From: Schizophyllum amplum
Lineage: Eukaryota > Basidiomycota > Agaricomycetes > Agaricales > Schizophyllaceae
Direction of reading: 5' to 3'
NCBI GenBank assembly: GCA_007026445.1
Contig: VDMD01000040.1
Span: 62,001 to 126,000, forward strand
DNA length: 64,000 nucleotides
In this document: positions 13,701-24,935 of the stretch, one piece after another
Position numbering within the stretch: the first letter of the stretch is position 1
How the letters are laid out: every line of letters begins with the position of its first letter
Notes under the pieces: generated by a model
What the model was told of the DNA's origin: nothing
The model's database searches: none
The model's input: the letters and a program-made list of their open reading frames with translations, nothing else
Program-made: the position numbers and the translations under genes

Positions 13701-14310
13701 CCGCCCGTGGCCGAAGCTGTCAATTATTACTGAATCATGTCTCGATAGGGCTGACGCGGTCCCGGCAATGCGTAGCGAGTGCGTTCGCTATGCCGAATGA
13801 TTCCGCTTTGATGCTTCCCGCTCTGCAGTCGACGTTCACTCGTATGGACTCCATCTTTGGTACGCTCCCTCTCGTCTTTGCAGGCTACTTATCATTTCGT
13901 TCTAAATTTATCAATCTTCTATGGATCCACCTGTGCTTTCGGCTTGAAGTCCATGCGCTGTCCACACATCAAACTCGCGAAGGACGAGCTTCCCTCCCCA
14001 CTGCCCAGTTGCAGGCTTTCAAACATACAGTTCGTCAACAGTGAGTCTTTCATCAAACTCCTTTAGACTTGTGCTAACCTGCTCTACCATCAGTCTACCG
14101 GCAAGTCCACCCAAAATTACTGCACACGACACATTTTGGCGAGTTTTTCTCGCAATACTAGCTTGTTGTAATGCAAAAGTTGACCGGTAGCTGCACTTTA
14201 TCTGTTACCACCACCATGCCTTCAGCATAATGCACTCCACCTTCAACGAGATCAAGCTCCACTTTCTAAATTCTGTATGACTACCCCCACCTACCTACTC
14301 ACGTTAGCAG
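10745..14310. other. Degenerate GC-rich region with diverged tandem duplication
   Basis: Open frames here overlap on both strands and lack consistent codon bias, so I call no gene. Two diverged direct copies of roughly 1 kb can be seen. The stretch from about 12255 (TATTCAATGAT at 12310) resembles that from about 13290 (TATTCAATGATGCTC at 13339). Both continue into a GC-rich CGTGCCAGC/CGCGCCAGC segment, and later into paired CCGCCC(A/G)TGGCCGA blocks at 12669 and 13701. Poly-C lies near 12100-12116. A motif near 11641-11686 is shared with 17516-17560 and 30177-30220. This is probably decayed transposon and gene debris. Confidence 0.45.
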
Positions 14311-14469
14311 CATGCAGCGTGACCAATGTTCTTGGCTATACACCATTCTCGGTGAGCACAAAGACGTTCCCGACGCGTCCTTCAGTGTCTGTCTCCGAGA
14401 ACGTCGTGAGCATATGCTCTCGACGCATCAGGCATTGACGTCAACGTTGTCGCGCAATTGTTGCTTCGC

Positions 14470-15990
14470 CTTCATCCGACCCCCTCTCTTCGTCTCCTCG
14501 AAAAGGGCGAAGTTCGCCTTCGTCCTCTCAAACATGTTAGCTCGCGTTCGTTGACCTCGACCACCCCTCTGCATTTGCTGTCGTCGAAAGGGCGATGACT
14601 TGCCTCCGCCTTCAGCCTCTCGAAAGGGGCGATCGCCGATGACTCGCCTTCGTCAGCCTCGAGAGGGCGACTCTTCGCTACCTTCGTCCTTTCGAGAAGA
14701 TCGACTCGCTTCCTTCGACCTCAAAGGACGGCTTCGCTGCCCTCGAAAGAGGGAGAATCGCTCTTCGTCCTCTCGAGAGGGCGACGTCTTCACCTTCGCC
14801 TTCGACCCCGAAGAGGCGACGCTCACCATCGTCCTCGACAGGGTGGACTCGCTCTCATCAAGGAGAGACGCTCTCGCCTCCCTTCGTCCTCGAAAGCGAG
14901 GTCGCCTCCGCCTTTGTCTTCGAATGGGCAACTCAAGGGCAACTCGCCTCGCCTTCGCCGTCCTCGAAGTGACGCACTTCGCCTTCGTCTTCGAAAGAGG
15001 TGATGTCCTTGCCTTCATCATCCTGGAAGAGCGACTCGCCTTCGCCTTCGACCTCGATAGGGGCGACTCTCTCTGCCTTCGTCTCCGCGAAAGGCCGACT
15101 CATGCCTTCTCTTTCGTCCTCGAGAGAGGGCGCGTACTCGCCTTCGTCCGGCCTCTGGAAGGGCGACTCTTCCGCCTTTATTTACTCGGAAGGGCGACGT
15201 CCTCGCCATCGACCTCTCGAAGAGCGCCCCCCCCACCTCCATTTCCTCGAAGAGGGATGACTCGCCTTCGACTACTCTCGCTCCCTTCGTCCTTGGATTA
15301 CCTCTTTCGCCTCCGGCTTCGGCCGTCCTCAAAGAGGGCGACGCTCGCCGTAAAGGAGAAAGAGCGACTCTTCCCTCGTTTGCTGTCCACGAAATGGTGA
15401 CTCTTCCGGTCGCCTTTGTCCTCGACAGGCGACTCCCCGCCTGTCGCCAGACTTGAATGGGCCACTCTCTCTTGCCTGTCCTCTTGAATAGGCGACTCTC
15501 GCCTTCGTCCCCAAGAGGGCGACTTTCCGTCTTCGTCCTCGAAGCGACCTCGACTCGCCCCCTTCGTCTTCTCGACGGCCGACTTCGGTCGCCTTCGCAG
15601 TCTCGAACAGGTGACTCGCGACGCTCACCTCCGCCGTCCAGGGCGACGTCCCCGCCTTCACTGTCCTTGATAGGGCGACTTCGCCCCCTTTGTCGCCTTG
15701 AGCAGACACCGTTCTCGCCTTCGCTGCCCTCTCGCAAGGCAACTTGCCTCCTTTGTTTTCTCGAAAGAGCAACTCTCTCCGCCTAAGTTGTCTGCTCGAG
15801 GAGCGACTCTTCGCCTTCATCTGACTCGAGAAGGTGTCGTCCTCGCCGCCCTCGTTCTTGAACAGGCGGCAACTATTCGCCTTCGTCCGTCCCCAAATAG
15901 CGACTCGCCTCCGCCGTCCTCAAAGAGGGCGACGGCCGAAAGTGAGGGAGTAAGGCTACCGCGGCGACGAAGCGCTGTACTCGCTTTTGA
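14470..15990. repeat. Long degenerate minisatellite, GGGCGACTC..CTTCGTCCTCGA type
   Basis: About 1.5 kb consists of diverged ~30-40 bp units built from CGAAAGGGCGACTC-like and GCCTTCGTCCTCGA-like halves, dozens of times. Long Arg/Ser/Glu-rich ORFs on both strands are a by-product of the period and should not be annotated as proteins. The units are strongly diverged, so the array is old. Confidence 0.75.
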
Positions 15991-16729
15991 GTGAGAGTGT
16001 GTGAAGGGCTTAGTAATCGCAGGCTGTCCGCTTCCCGCTGACTCAGACGTTGGGGGACGTCTCGACACGATGTCGAAGACGAGCGGGATGTCGCAATTGC
16101 CATCGGCGACGCTGTGTCGAACGGCGAGCTGCCGACCCTTGCGCACTCATCAAGATTGAAGTTGTCCGCAAGCTCATTGTCAGCTACTCGCACTCTTGAG
16201 GCTGCTCGAGACGTCTACATCTTGGTGCCAGCCTTCTTTTGACGAGCGACTTCAAGGGAGATGGATCGCGAGGGTGATGACGAGGTTCCCAAATCTTCCC
16301 GTAAATGTGGTACCTACGTATTCAGAGTGTTAGTAGGACTCAGGGATGTGACTATAAGTACTTCGAAGGTATCAAATAAATAAGTTCTTATTCACGCCCC
16401 TTGCTCCGTCACTGAGTCCCCCAATGAGTGAACAAACTCAGCTTGTAGTACACGTAAGTGAGCCTGCGGCCTTCGTTGTCGAAGCGAGGGCGCTTCATAT
16501 GTTGCGCAGCGCTCGCTGTAGCCTGTGTCTATCTCGTCCGTTTTCATCGCTTGACCGTTGCGCATTTTGCCTTCTCTTGTCCTTGACAGCTGGCGCCTCG
16601 CTGGTCGCACGTCGCATTCTTTGTGTTCCTTGACCTTCCTTCTCTTGCCCTCGCGCGCTTTTACAAACTTAACTCCCTTGCTCCCTCACGCGGTTCCGCA
16701 CGTCGATTGCTCGCCGTTGAGTATCTCTA

Positions 16730-16870
16730 GGCTGTGGCACGGGTGTAACCCCGGGTGTCCTGGAGCTAACCCGCACCCTGACCCCGCAGGGTCATAACCC
16801 GCAGAGGAGGGTTGGGGTCGCACGGGTTTTTTCCGGGTACGGGTGTAACCCGCAACCCGTCAAAGCGGTT
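16730..16870. repeat. Cluster of GGGTGTAACCC-type palindromic motifs
   Basis: The motif ACGGGTGTAACCC occurs at 16739 and 16840, with variants GTCATAACCCG and GCTAACCCG between them. The neighbourhood resembles the end of a DNA transposon, possibly of the hAT relic that lies downstream. I found no matching inverted partner, so this is a repeat cluster only. Confidence 0.4.
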
Positions 16871-18066
16871 TCCTTTTTTGGATGACCATGCCAGGGTGCA
16901 CGTAAAAGGAAACTGCTCCGAGCCTTTATTGTTCTGGTTGGGGTCCAGATTGGAAGCAGGAAGCTTATGAATTAAATATATTGATACGCTGGTCATACAC
17001 AAGTAGCTAGCTATAGGTGATACGGTTATAAATCGCATGCCCTGGGCAAGAACACGCATTGCTCGCGTAGTAGCCGCATGAAGCGGCCCCGGAGACGTGA
17101 GCGGGAGGAGCCCAGGGGATGTGAAGCACCTCCCGCATCATGGCCGCAAAGTAGGGCGGGTTGCGTATTGACTGTGTACCGCTTCGCTTCGGGTGTGCCA
17201 CTCGCCGACGCGCGTGTTCAATACGTATCGCTTCGCTCGGAGAGCACATGTCGCCGGGCGAGAACACGCGCCCTCGCGCGGCTGCGGGAAGCAGCGCAGG
17301 AGACGTTAGATGCCCCCGACGTGACGACGAACAGCACGCGTGCTTGATGCGTAACGTCCAGCAATCCCCCTACCAGCCGGCATCGCGCTCGTGAGGTGTA
17401 GGGTGGGGCGGGTTGATGGACGCGGTTGATGCGCGTTGTGTACACTGGTGTGTATGTGGGGCTTGAGGATTGCGAGGGTGAAGGGATTCCGGACGTGCAT
17501 ATCCGCCAAGCATTGCACCGCGAATGCCCGGTGCGATGAGTACTCGAGCGGTTTGCTTGGCGGGATGCACAGCCGGGGGCGGGAAGTGGGAGCAAGAAGG
17601 GGGATCGTTGTGGAGAGGCCGGCGCTTGTTGCCTGACGAGTGCCGCACAACGGCCGTCGCGCTCGTCCGAGGTGGGGGCAAGGACCCGAGACAGGCAGCG
17701 CTTGTGCGCTGCCTGCCTCGCAACCCGTCGTTCCCTTGTCAGAATACACTATACGGCACGTCAGTATGAGAAAGCGCGCTGAGTGCAGCCACGCACCTTT
17801 AGCGCGTCTGCGCGCCTGCAGCCGTCTACGCGTCGTCTGCTCCTCGCATTGTTGCGGTACATGAGGTGGACAGAGTTGGCTGGATGAAGGCAGGAGCGAA
17901 GGAGCAGCCGGGAATCGTGGGGTGGTCATGGTTGAGGATGAGTGCCGGATCAGTGCACAAAAAGGGAAATTTCTTCTCGCTTTCGGAAAGCAGGGAGATT
18001 TTCGTGCAGTGCATGCATACTAGAAATTCTCAGAAGATACAATGTAATTCTATAGATGTCGTAAAG

Positions 18067-18475
18067 TTAGATGTGTTGTACACGATCCCATCCCTTCGCC
18101 AGTGGCAGCTCATCGCCCTCAAGATCAGGCTCGCGCGAAACAGCAAGAACATCCTCTGTCTTGACGAGGCCAACCTTGTACCATGAGTTCAAGCATAGCA
18201 GTGTCCGCGTTGTTTGTACCGACATGCGGCTGCGCACATGGGACAGGATCAACCGTCCTGTGCTGAAAAGGCGCTCAACCGCGACTGATGTGGCTAGGAC
18301 GGAAGTTCAGCGTGAATGTAGCGGGCAGTGACCGACGCACCTGGGATAGTCTGGTAGTTGAGGGCCATCATCCATGCGCGACAGGCGAGGGTAAAGAGCG
18401 CGTCGGTCACTCCACCACTTGATCACATTGTCAGTGGCATCCGTCACGAGCGGGACGACAACGGTCGTCGAGCAC
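18067..18475 (-). pseudogene. hAT transposase C-terminal relic
   Basis: On the minus strand the block TSVAVERLFSTGR followed by LLCLNSWYKVGLV is the hAT dimerisation region. It is preceded by VIKWWSDRRALYPRLSR and, in another frame, MMALNYQTIPA. A normal-looking intron (gtgcgt...cctag, roughly 18350-18302) separates QTIP from ATSVAVERLF. One base is out of frame between the LSR and MMAL parts, so the copy is broken. The N-terminal BED finger and catalytic core were not found upstream. The stop is at 18067. Confidence 0.7.
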
Positions 18476-19679
18476 GGTGCGCTTCGTCCTCGCGAGGTTC
18501 GTTTTATATTAATGCTGATTACACTCACAGACATCCTGCCGCTTGTTGCAGCAAACGACTCAGCGTCGAATATGAGTATAAATACGGGGACCTCACTTTG
18601 CCGGAAGTTTCTGCGCGCGAGGGTTTTGCACGCGTGGGCTTCGTAGCAGACGGTGACGGCGCCGGCAGCGGTGCAGGCGCCTTGAACGTCCGCGTGAGGG
18701 TTGGCGCCGCAGGCGTGCTCGCGAGGGCAACAACTGCACGGGTGAGGTAAAGCATGCGCTCATGGCAACGAGCTTTGAGACAGTCTCACCGGCAAACAAT
18801 TCGGTTGCGGTGAGCATGGGCTGGGTCGAGGGCACGGGAGAGTACAGAAAGATGTCGTCAGGGAGATGTAAGAGTCAGCAGGCGCATGAACGGCAACCGA
18901 GCGACGAACCTTGCGTGGAACGCGGAAGGGGATGAGTTTGATTGAGAAATTGGCCGGCGAGGAGATTCGGAGTGGCTGGTAGCTCGCGCCGTCCACGTCT
19001 TGCGACGGTCTGTATGAACGATTCAGATAATGACGATCTGAGTGCATGGCCCACACACCACAACTGACGCAGACCACACCGTCGTCCGCCACGACGAGCA
19101 CCAAGTTACATCTGTAAGTATTAGTCAGCATGCAATTTAAAAACATCAGGAAGACGAAGCGCACGACCACGGTGTCCCGCCCGTCCGAGAGCACGAGTAG
19201 AAAGCGAGCAAGACGTACCTGGGCATCGACGCTCGCACGGCTAAGACACCTCGGCATCAGTCCCCGACACGTCGCATTGTCGATTGCGTCGGCGCGTGAC
19301 ATCGTCGATTCGGCGCTGTTGTGAGTCGAGCTCGTCAAGTGCGCCGTCGTGAGCCGAACTCATTGAGAGCAAAGTCGAGCTTGACGTCAACTAGAGCGAT
19401 GCACATCGAGTGACGAGGACGACACTGGTGACGGGAGACAGCCTGTAGGGATGAGTGAAATTTCGCATTACAAGTTACAGAAGGAGCTCACCGAAAGGTG
19501 CCGCAAAAATGCAAAACTCAACGGAGTTCGAGACGACAGTGTGATGGCCCTCGCCACTGCCGTACTCGCGTGAGCATCTCCCTATCCCTCTGACCAAGAT
19601 GTCGAAGTGCCGCCGCTCCGCCCGATCCTGAGCACAGCGTCAGTTTCGGAAAACAACGGACAACAGAAGACTTACTCAA

Positions 19680-20490
19680 GCGTGAGCTTGAGGGCGTCGT
19701 CGCCCTCATTCGCCGATCGCCCTTCCCTCGCCCCGGAAGTTGATTTGTCGCGCCAGTATGCCCCTGACCTTGCCTGGGTCGCCTCCCGCCTCTCGTCCCT
19801 TAGCTCGTTTAGCCTCGCCACAATCACCTGCCCTTGTCGCCTCCCCATCGCCCGCCCCCCGGCGAGCGAGCTCCGCTGATGCAAAGCTTGATGGTCGCTC
19901 ATTGTGCCTTGCCTGTCCGTCGCCCCGTCGCCTCGTCCCTCAGTCCGTGAGTCCCTTGTCAATGGTCAACTCCCTATCGCCTGTCGCCCATCGCCACCTC
20001 TGGCCCATCGTCTCGTCCGCTCCATTCCCCTCTCCCTCGCCCGTGGCTGAGGCTACGTCATCCCCTCGCCCTCGCGCCGCCTCTCGCTTTCTACTTGCCG
20101 GGCTCGACCGTGCCACGTCGCCGAGCTCATCCCCTGCTGTGACCCTCGTCGCCTCCCGCGTGTTGCCTTGCCACGCGCCTGTTGCGTGTCAGTTCGCCCT
20201 TCACCTGTCGGCTTGCCGCTCTGCCATCAAAACCTCTCCTCGCCCCACCTCTCCTCGCCCTTCCTCACTTCCCTCGTCTCGCCTGTCAGCCGTTGAGTTA
20301 CTGTCTCCCTCGTCTCGTCTTCCTCGCCCCATCAACACCCGTCGCTCGCTGTATGTTGTTCGTCAACTCGCTCGGTCTCACCTCGTCCGCGGGGGTCCGC
20401 CGCTTCGCTCGCGTCGTCCCATCACCCGTCTTTGCTCAGTCGCCCCTTCTTCACACATCACCCCTTGCCTCGTGCTTCGCCTTGCTCGCT
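19680..20490. repeat. Pyrimidine-rich degenerate minisatellite (CTCGCC/TCGCC)
   Basis: The + strand is dominated by TCGCCTCGTC, GTCGCCC and CCCTCGCC-like words with no fixed long period. Ser/Pro/Leu-rich ORFs through it are compositional. No gene is called between 18480 and 22340; scattered frames near 20700-21500 may be gene debris. Confidence 0.5.
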
Positions 20491-22340
20491 AGGGCCCGTC
20501 ATCCAACTGGAACGTGAACAGCCGTACTGCACTGGGTCAGCGTGGTAAATCGCCCCATGCACAGGACTACGTCCTCACCTGGCGCCGGACAGCCTTCTCG
20601 CATTCCCGCTCTTTCATGCACGGTCCAACCCAAGAGTTGTTCTGCTCGACAGGATCCCACTGAAGAATCCCATACGTCGCGCTCCGGAGGTTGTTCATGA
20701 GCGGCTGCGGCGCCACTCGGCCGTGCTCTCCGTCTCGGTTGCGCGCACCGACGGGCCTGTACGCTCGAAGTGGTGCGTGTACTGCACATACACCGCGCTA
20801 CCGCCAATTGCACGTCGTTCGTTGCGCCAAAGAGGGTGATTTTGAGCGGATGGCACCTGCCCTAGACGGCGAATGCGCGCAGTGTAGAGGGGCAAGCGAT
20901 ACCCGCTGTCATTCTCGCGCAGAGGAAGGACTGGCTTAGAGGACGAATCAGCGCGGCGGTGACAACAAAGATGAAGGCGGGAGTGAAGATAGGCAGAGCA
21001 GTGGTTAAAGACGTTGAGTATAGAGAAGACTGCAAAGGGGAGATCAACGACTGGGGAAGGCTTTACTGGTGTTGGTGGAAGAGGAAGATATGAGGTGAAC
21101 ATAGGCGCACCGAGCGAGAGGCGAGTAGTGTCCCCATCCGCACGATCTCCCAGGTTGTGTTGAGATGGTGCTCGGGCGCTCGTGGGTCGTACGCGTTGCG
21201 TGAGTCGTCCGCGACGGATAGAATGGGCGGTTCCGCCGTGAACATGGACGGCATGTACGGACTGTGCCCGGCTACGGAAGACGACGCCGGAGTGCTCTTG
21301 AACGCTCACGGTTACGCGGCGGGGGGAGGTCGATGCCCTGGATGCACAGAGCTGCGTCGCATACGCGGGCTCCTGCGGCAGCGCAATCGAGGCATCGTGG
21401 GGCATCCAGTCGTCCGCGATAACAAGGTCCAGTTACTCGAACGCGACTGCAGCAAGTAAGTTAGAAGTAAGGGATGGGAAGAGGTACACACACCAAGACG
21501 TGTCATCGTCACCTCCTCCAGTTCGAATGCTGGCTCTGATCGCCAATACTCAGCGTGCTTCGCGTCCGCTAGGCGCCGCTTGCCGGTGTGATTGCGGTGC
21601 TCCTCCTCCCCCAGCTAGCAAGGCTCCGTCCATCGCTTTTCGTAGTGCTCGTCATCGATGCGTTCAGTGAGCTTGACGACAGTGTTCTCGTTCAAAGTCC
21701 TTGTTGACGTTCGCGTGCACAGTGAGAGGGACGCGAGAGACGAATGATCGGATGGCAGTCAAACTTACGAGCATTGCTTACGCAGATGCCGAGATGCCGA
21801 GATGTTGACTGTTGGACAGTGCGTGATACAGAATTCTCTAAGTCACCTCGTCGGCAGCCTAGCAGGATCTAGTAAAGTGTAGATAGCATCTAGGCTCTGA
21901 CCTCAATGATATCACCCCTCAATCCTGCATAAGTCGCGCAGAACGTCGATGAAGACGCTGTCGACGCTTCGTGTACGCAAAGTCGATGACAAGTTGCCGG
22001 AATGCCGCGCTCGGCGTCCGACTCGGCGCGGAATTTTGGACACGTCACGAAAAAATGAGAGCCTCGTAGCATCTACAGTTCGGCGAGTATGCACTTCATT
22101 TTTTGCAGAAGTACGCGCACTGCTAGTCACTACAGTACTATCGAATTTGAACGGAAGCAGCAACCTGTCGCCCGCAGGATCGGTGATTGATCCAAAAAAT
22201 CCGGCGATCACACCGGTTAGATGCGGCCATAAAAATGCACCCAAAATCCTTGGGGGCGGCGATGATAAAACGGTGGATTAGTTCCTAACCCACCAACTGG
22301 GTGCAACTTCACGGTCGCTCTACCCGGGCGCCTGAGCCAC

Positions 22341-22455
22341 TCGGACCGCGGATCCGACCGGATATCACTACATATAAGGGATGTTAAAGCGCGGGAAACA
22401 TCAGGTGACTTCAAATGCGGGCACTCCGGCTATCGGGGCGCGACATGAAGCAGAC
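22341..22455. repeat. Right terminal inverted repeat of element A
   Basis: This is the reverse complement of 3674-3788 over all 115 bp by eye. It ends at GCAGAC (22455), exactly where element B's terminus starts. The outer ~31 bp present on the left copy are therefore absent here. Confidence 0.75.
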
Positions 22456-22456
22456 T

Positions 22457-22637
22457 AGACCGTCTTAGTCTCGTGCCCATCCGTTCGCTCCGCCACTGCA
22501 CCCACAAGGACCCACCGCGCAACGTGGGCGCACGTTTTTCGGTATTCGGGCGGTATTGAAAAGTGGAGAGCAGTGAGCGGAGCGAACGTCTGGCGCATTC
22601 GGCGCGGGTTAGCTAGGATAACGTCATAGGTGAAATT
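22457..22637. repeat. Left terminal inverted repeat of element B
   Basis: It matches 57520-57341 in reverse complement. It contains an internal 11-bp inverted pair, CGTTCGCTCCG (22482-22492) and CGGAGCGAACG (22578-22588). This pair is conserved in the right copy and could be a transposase-binding palindrome. Confidence 0.8.
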
Positions 22638-24593
22638 TCAGCTGCTTTGCGGCGCTCTGGACCACGTCCTTTGCCTTTTGCGTCTGTACGCGTGGCCTTC
22701 GATCTCGCGTGTGATCGTGCGCGCCTATCAGTATCTGTCCTCTGCATCACTTCGTCCTCGGCGTCAATGTCGTCGTGCCGCGTCGTCCCCATGGCCGACC
22801 ATGAACGGGACTATGCTAGCTCTACAGACTCTGAAATGCCATATCACTTGTCTTCACCCCCGGAATCCTCTGGCTCCGACACAGAACTCAATGCAGCAGC
22901 CGCGGAGGCGGCACGCCGCCCATCGCTGTCAAACAAGAATGATGCTGAGGGCAACGAGGACACGCTGCCGTCTCCGTTCGATACCCTGTTGGTTGGCCGC
23001 GTGAAGCGTGCTCTCATGGCCATTGAGAACGAAGGATTCAGCCTAGCGGAGCTCGTTGATTTCGTCACCTGGGGCAATCGAGCGTGCACGAGTGACCCTC
23101 GCATCCGAGGCGTTCGCCGCGCGTTCATGCACAGTGACCTGCTGCCAACGATGCTATAGAGATGGGCCGATCCGCCACGCGTCAGGAAGGGCACTCAGCC
23201 GGAGGGAGGCGCCACGTCTGTCAAAGAGGCTGCGTTTGTCATTGTGCTGGAGCAACTGACTCAAGAATTGGCGAACATCTCGTCCAAAGTGCTCCGGTCT
23301 CCTGCGAATCGTGAACTGTCTGCTGAGGAGCTCACGTCTATGCGCTTTTCGGAGCTCATCCCACGAGTGCAAGATATAGCTCCGCAGACATGGAGTCTGC
23401 TGCGGCAATTGGGATACAGTGCGCGACAGGAAGTGCATAATACGAGAAAAAATCCTGACAAGGTACGTCACTATACAGCTACCACATATGAGCGCGATTG
23501 CTCACAGAACCGGACGCGCGCAGATTGTATTCACGGTCATCAGTATGCTCTGTTACACTCGGAACAAAAATTGTGGCCGATATCAGAAGGCACTCAGCAT
23601 ATACGTCAAGTTCAAGGGCTTATCCGCGAAAGCCTTCGATACTCTGCATGCGTCGGGCCTCGTTATGAGTCATAAATGGACGGGGAACGCAGTAGACAAG
23701 ATTTCGAAGCGCGCGATGGACGAAGTCGCCACGATGATGGAGCAAAATCACGCCTGGCTCATCTCTCACGACAACATACAACTCCCGTTTCGCGTCTACT
23801 CGCAGCGCAGCGATCACAACACCATGTTCGGAAACGGCACTGCAGCCACCGTTTACTTCAAACGCAGTGCAGTACCTCCGGGCCCTGAGATGAACGCTGC
23901 GCTCAAGAGCGGTCGTGCAAAGGGTTTGAAGGATACCCTCACCGCAGCAGACATTGGCGACTTGGAGAACGCAGCGGCTCCACGCATCCGTACCCACGCC
24001 ATCTGGGAAATTCTCCGCTTCCTCCTCGAGTCCCCCGAGTTCGACTTTGCCACATATTCCGACAAATCTAGTGCTGCTGTGCAGCGCCCCGCGCACAGTA
24101 AAGCGCTACCGCACGGCAAGGAGCATGCCACGCTACAGCGCATGCTCGGGAGTGTTGACATTGCGGAAGCAAGTTACGAGGATAACGAGCGTCTCATCAC
24201 GGAATGGCTTCGCCAGCTGGGTCTTTCGGGGACAGAGAAGGAGAAGGAGATTGGCCTGAAGCAGGTGATCTTCTGGGTTGGCGACCAGCTGACGGTCGAC
24301 CGCCTGCGCGGCCTCTACAAATTCCACGCCGAGGAGTTCAACGCGTTCGACCGCCTTGACTGGCTCATTCCCATCTTCGGCTGGCTACATCTCATGATGG
24401 CATACGCGAACTCTCTCCACAAGCAGTATCTTGGCACTGGAAGGGGCTATGGTCTCTCGCGCGTCTTCGACGTGCTTGCACGCAAAGGCCTTCACCGAGT
24501 ACAAACCAAAGGCATCTTCTATCATGATCTCAACGAGGCTATCTACCATGTCACGGAAGCACATCTACGCGTTGACTGGAAGCTTGTCACTGG

Positions 24594-24598
24594 TGTAA
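24594..24598. repeat. Gypsy target site duplication, left copy (TGTAA)
   Basis: TGTAA lies immediately outside the left LTR and is repeated at 35475-35479 outside the right LTR. Five bp is the usual duplication length for Ty3/gypsy integrases. Confidence 0.9.
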
Positions 24599-24896
24599 TG
24601 TGATGGTCAAGTTCGAAGAGCGAGAGCGAGCGAGGATTTCGGGGGCGAGTCACTGGCGTTGATTCAACAAGGTACGTAGTCCAAACCCGTCCGTTATGTA
24701 GGTACCGGGTGCAGTTACAGGAATATGGTAAACAAGGCCATACAAGCACAATGCGTGACGAGGGCAGCGAGTCGCGCGTGCGCGCTGCGCCCTCGATACA
24801 ACACGAGAATGTAAATACGAGTGTCCATGAGATATAAGTAAAGTGTCCGTGGAATATAAGTAAAAGGCCGTAGGTCCGAGGACCCTGACCCTCACA
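24599..24896 (-). repeat. 3' LTR of the gypsy element
   Basis: 298 bp, TG...CA. Compared with 35177-35474 I see two substitutions: A instead of G in GTTGATTC(A/G)AC, and G instead of A in CCTC(G/A)ATAC. Confidence 0.95.
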
Positions 24897-24914
24897 TCAT
24901 CCCCCCTTTTAGGG
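24897..24914 (-). promoter_or_regulatory. Polypurine tract of the gypsy element
   Basis: On the minus strand the sequence CCCTAAAAGGGGGGATGA abuts the 3' LTR. A purine run here primes plus-strand DNA synthesis in LTR elements. Confidence 0.85.
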
Positions 24915-24935
24915 CCAAGATGTGCCGTCGCAAGA

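Larger units (their letters stand above)
3643..22455. mobile_element. Element A: inverted-repeat-bounded region with helicase and DUF6589 gene
   Basis: A 115-bp sequence at 3674-3788 is repeated in inverted orientation, base for base by eye, at 22341-22455. On the left the repeat is preceded by an outer end TAGACCGTCTGGTAGTCTCC (3643-3662). This resembles the TIR start of element B (TAGACCGTCTTAGTCTCG from 22456). On the right this outer end is missing because element B's terminus begins immediately. Enclosed are a RecQ-like helicase gene, a DUF6589 gene on the opposite strand, and about 12 kb of degenerate sequence. I found no target site duplication. The two repeats could instead be two separate insertions of one small repeat, in which case A is not a single element. 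Confidence 0.5.

Noticed and set aside
14600..15820. Long Arg/Ser/Glu-rich ORFs on both strands
   Set aside because: They follow the minisatellite period, overlap on opposite strands and have no introns or domains.
20695..21405. A 236-codon minus-strand ORF as a gene
   Set aside because: Frames shift within it and no domain is visible. It may be gene debris but cannot be supported as a CDS.
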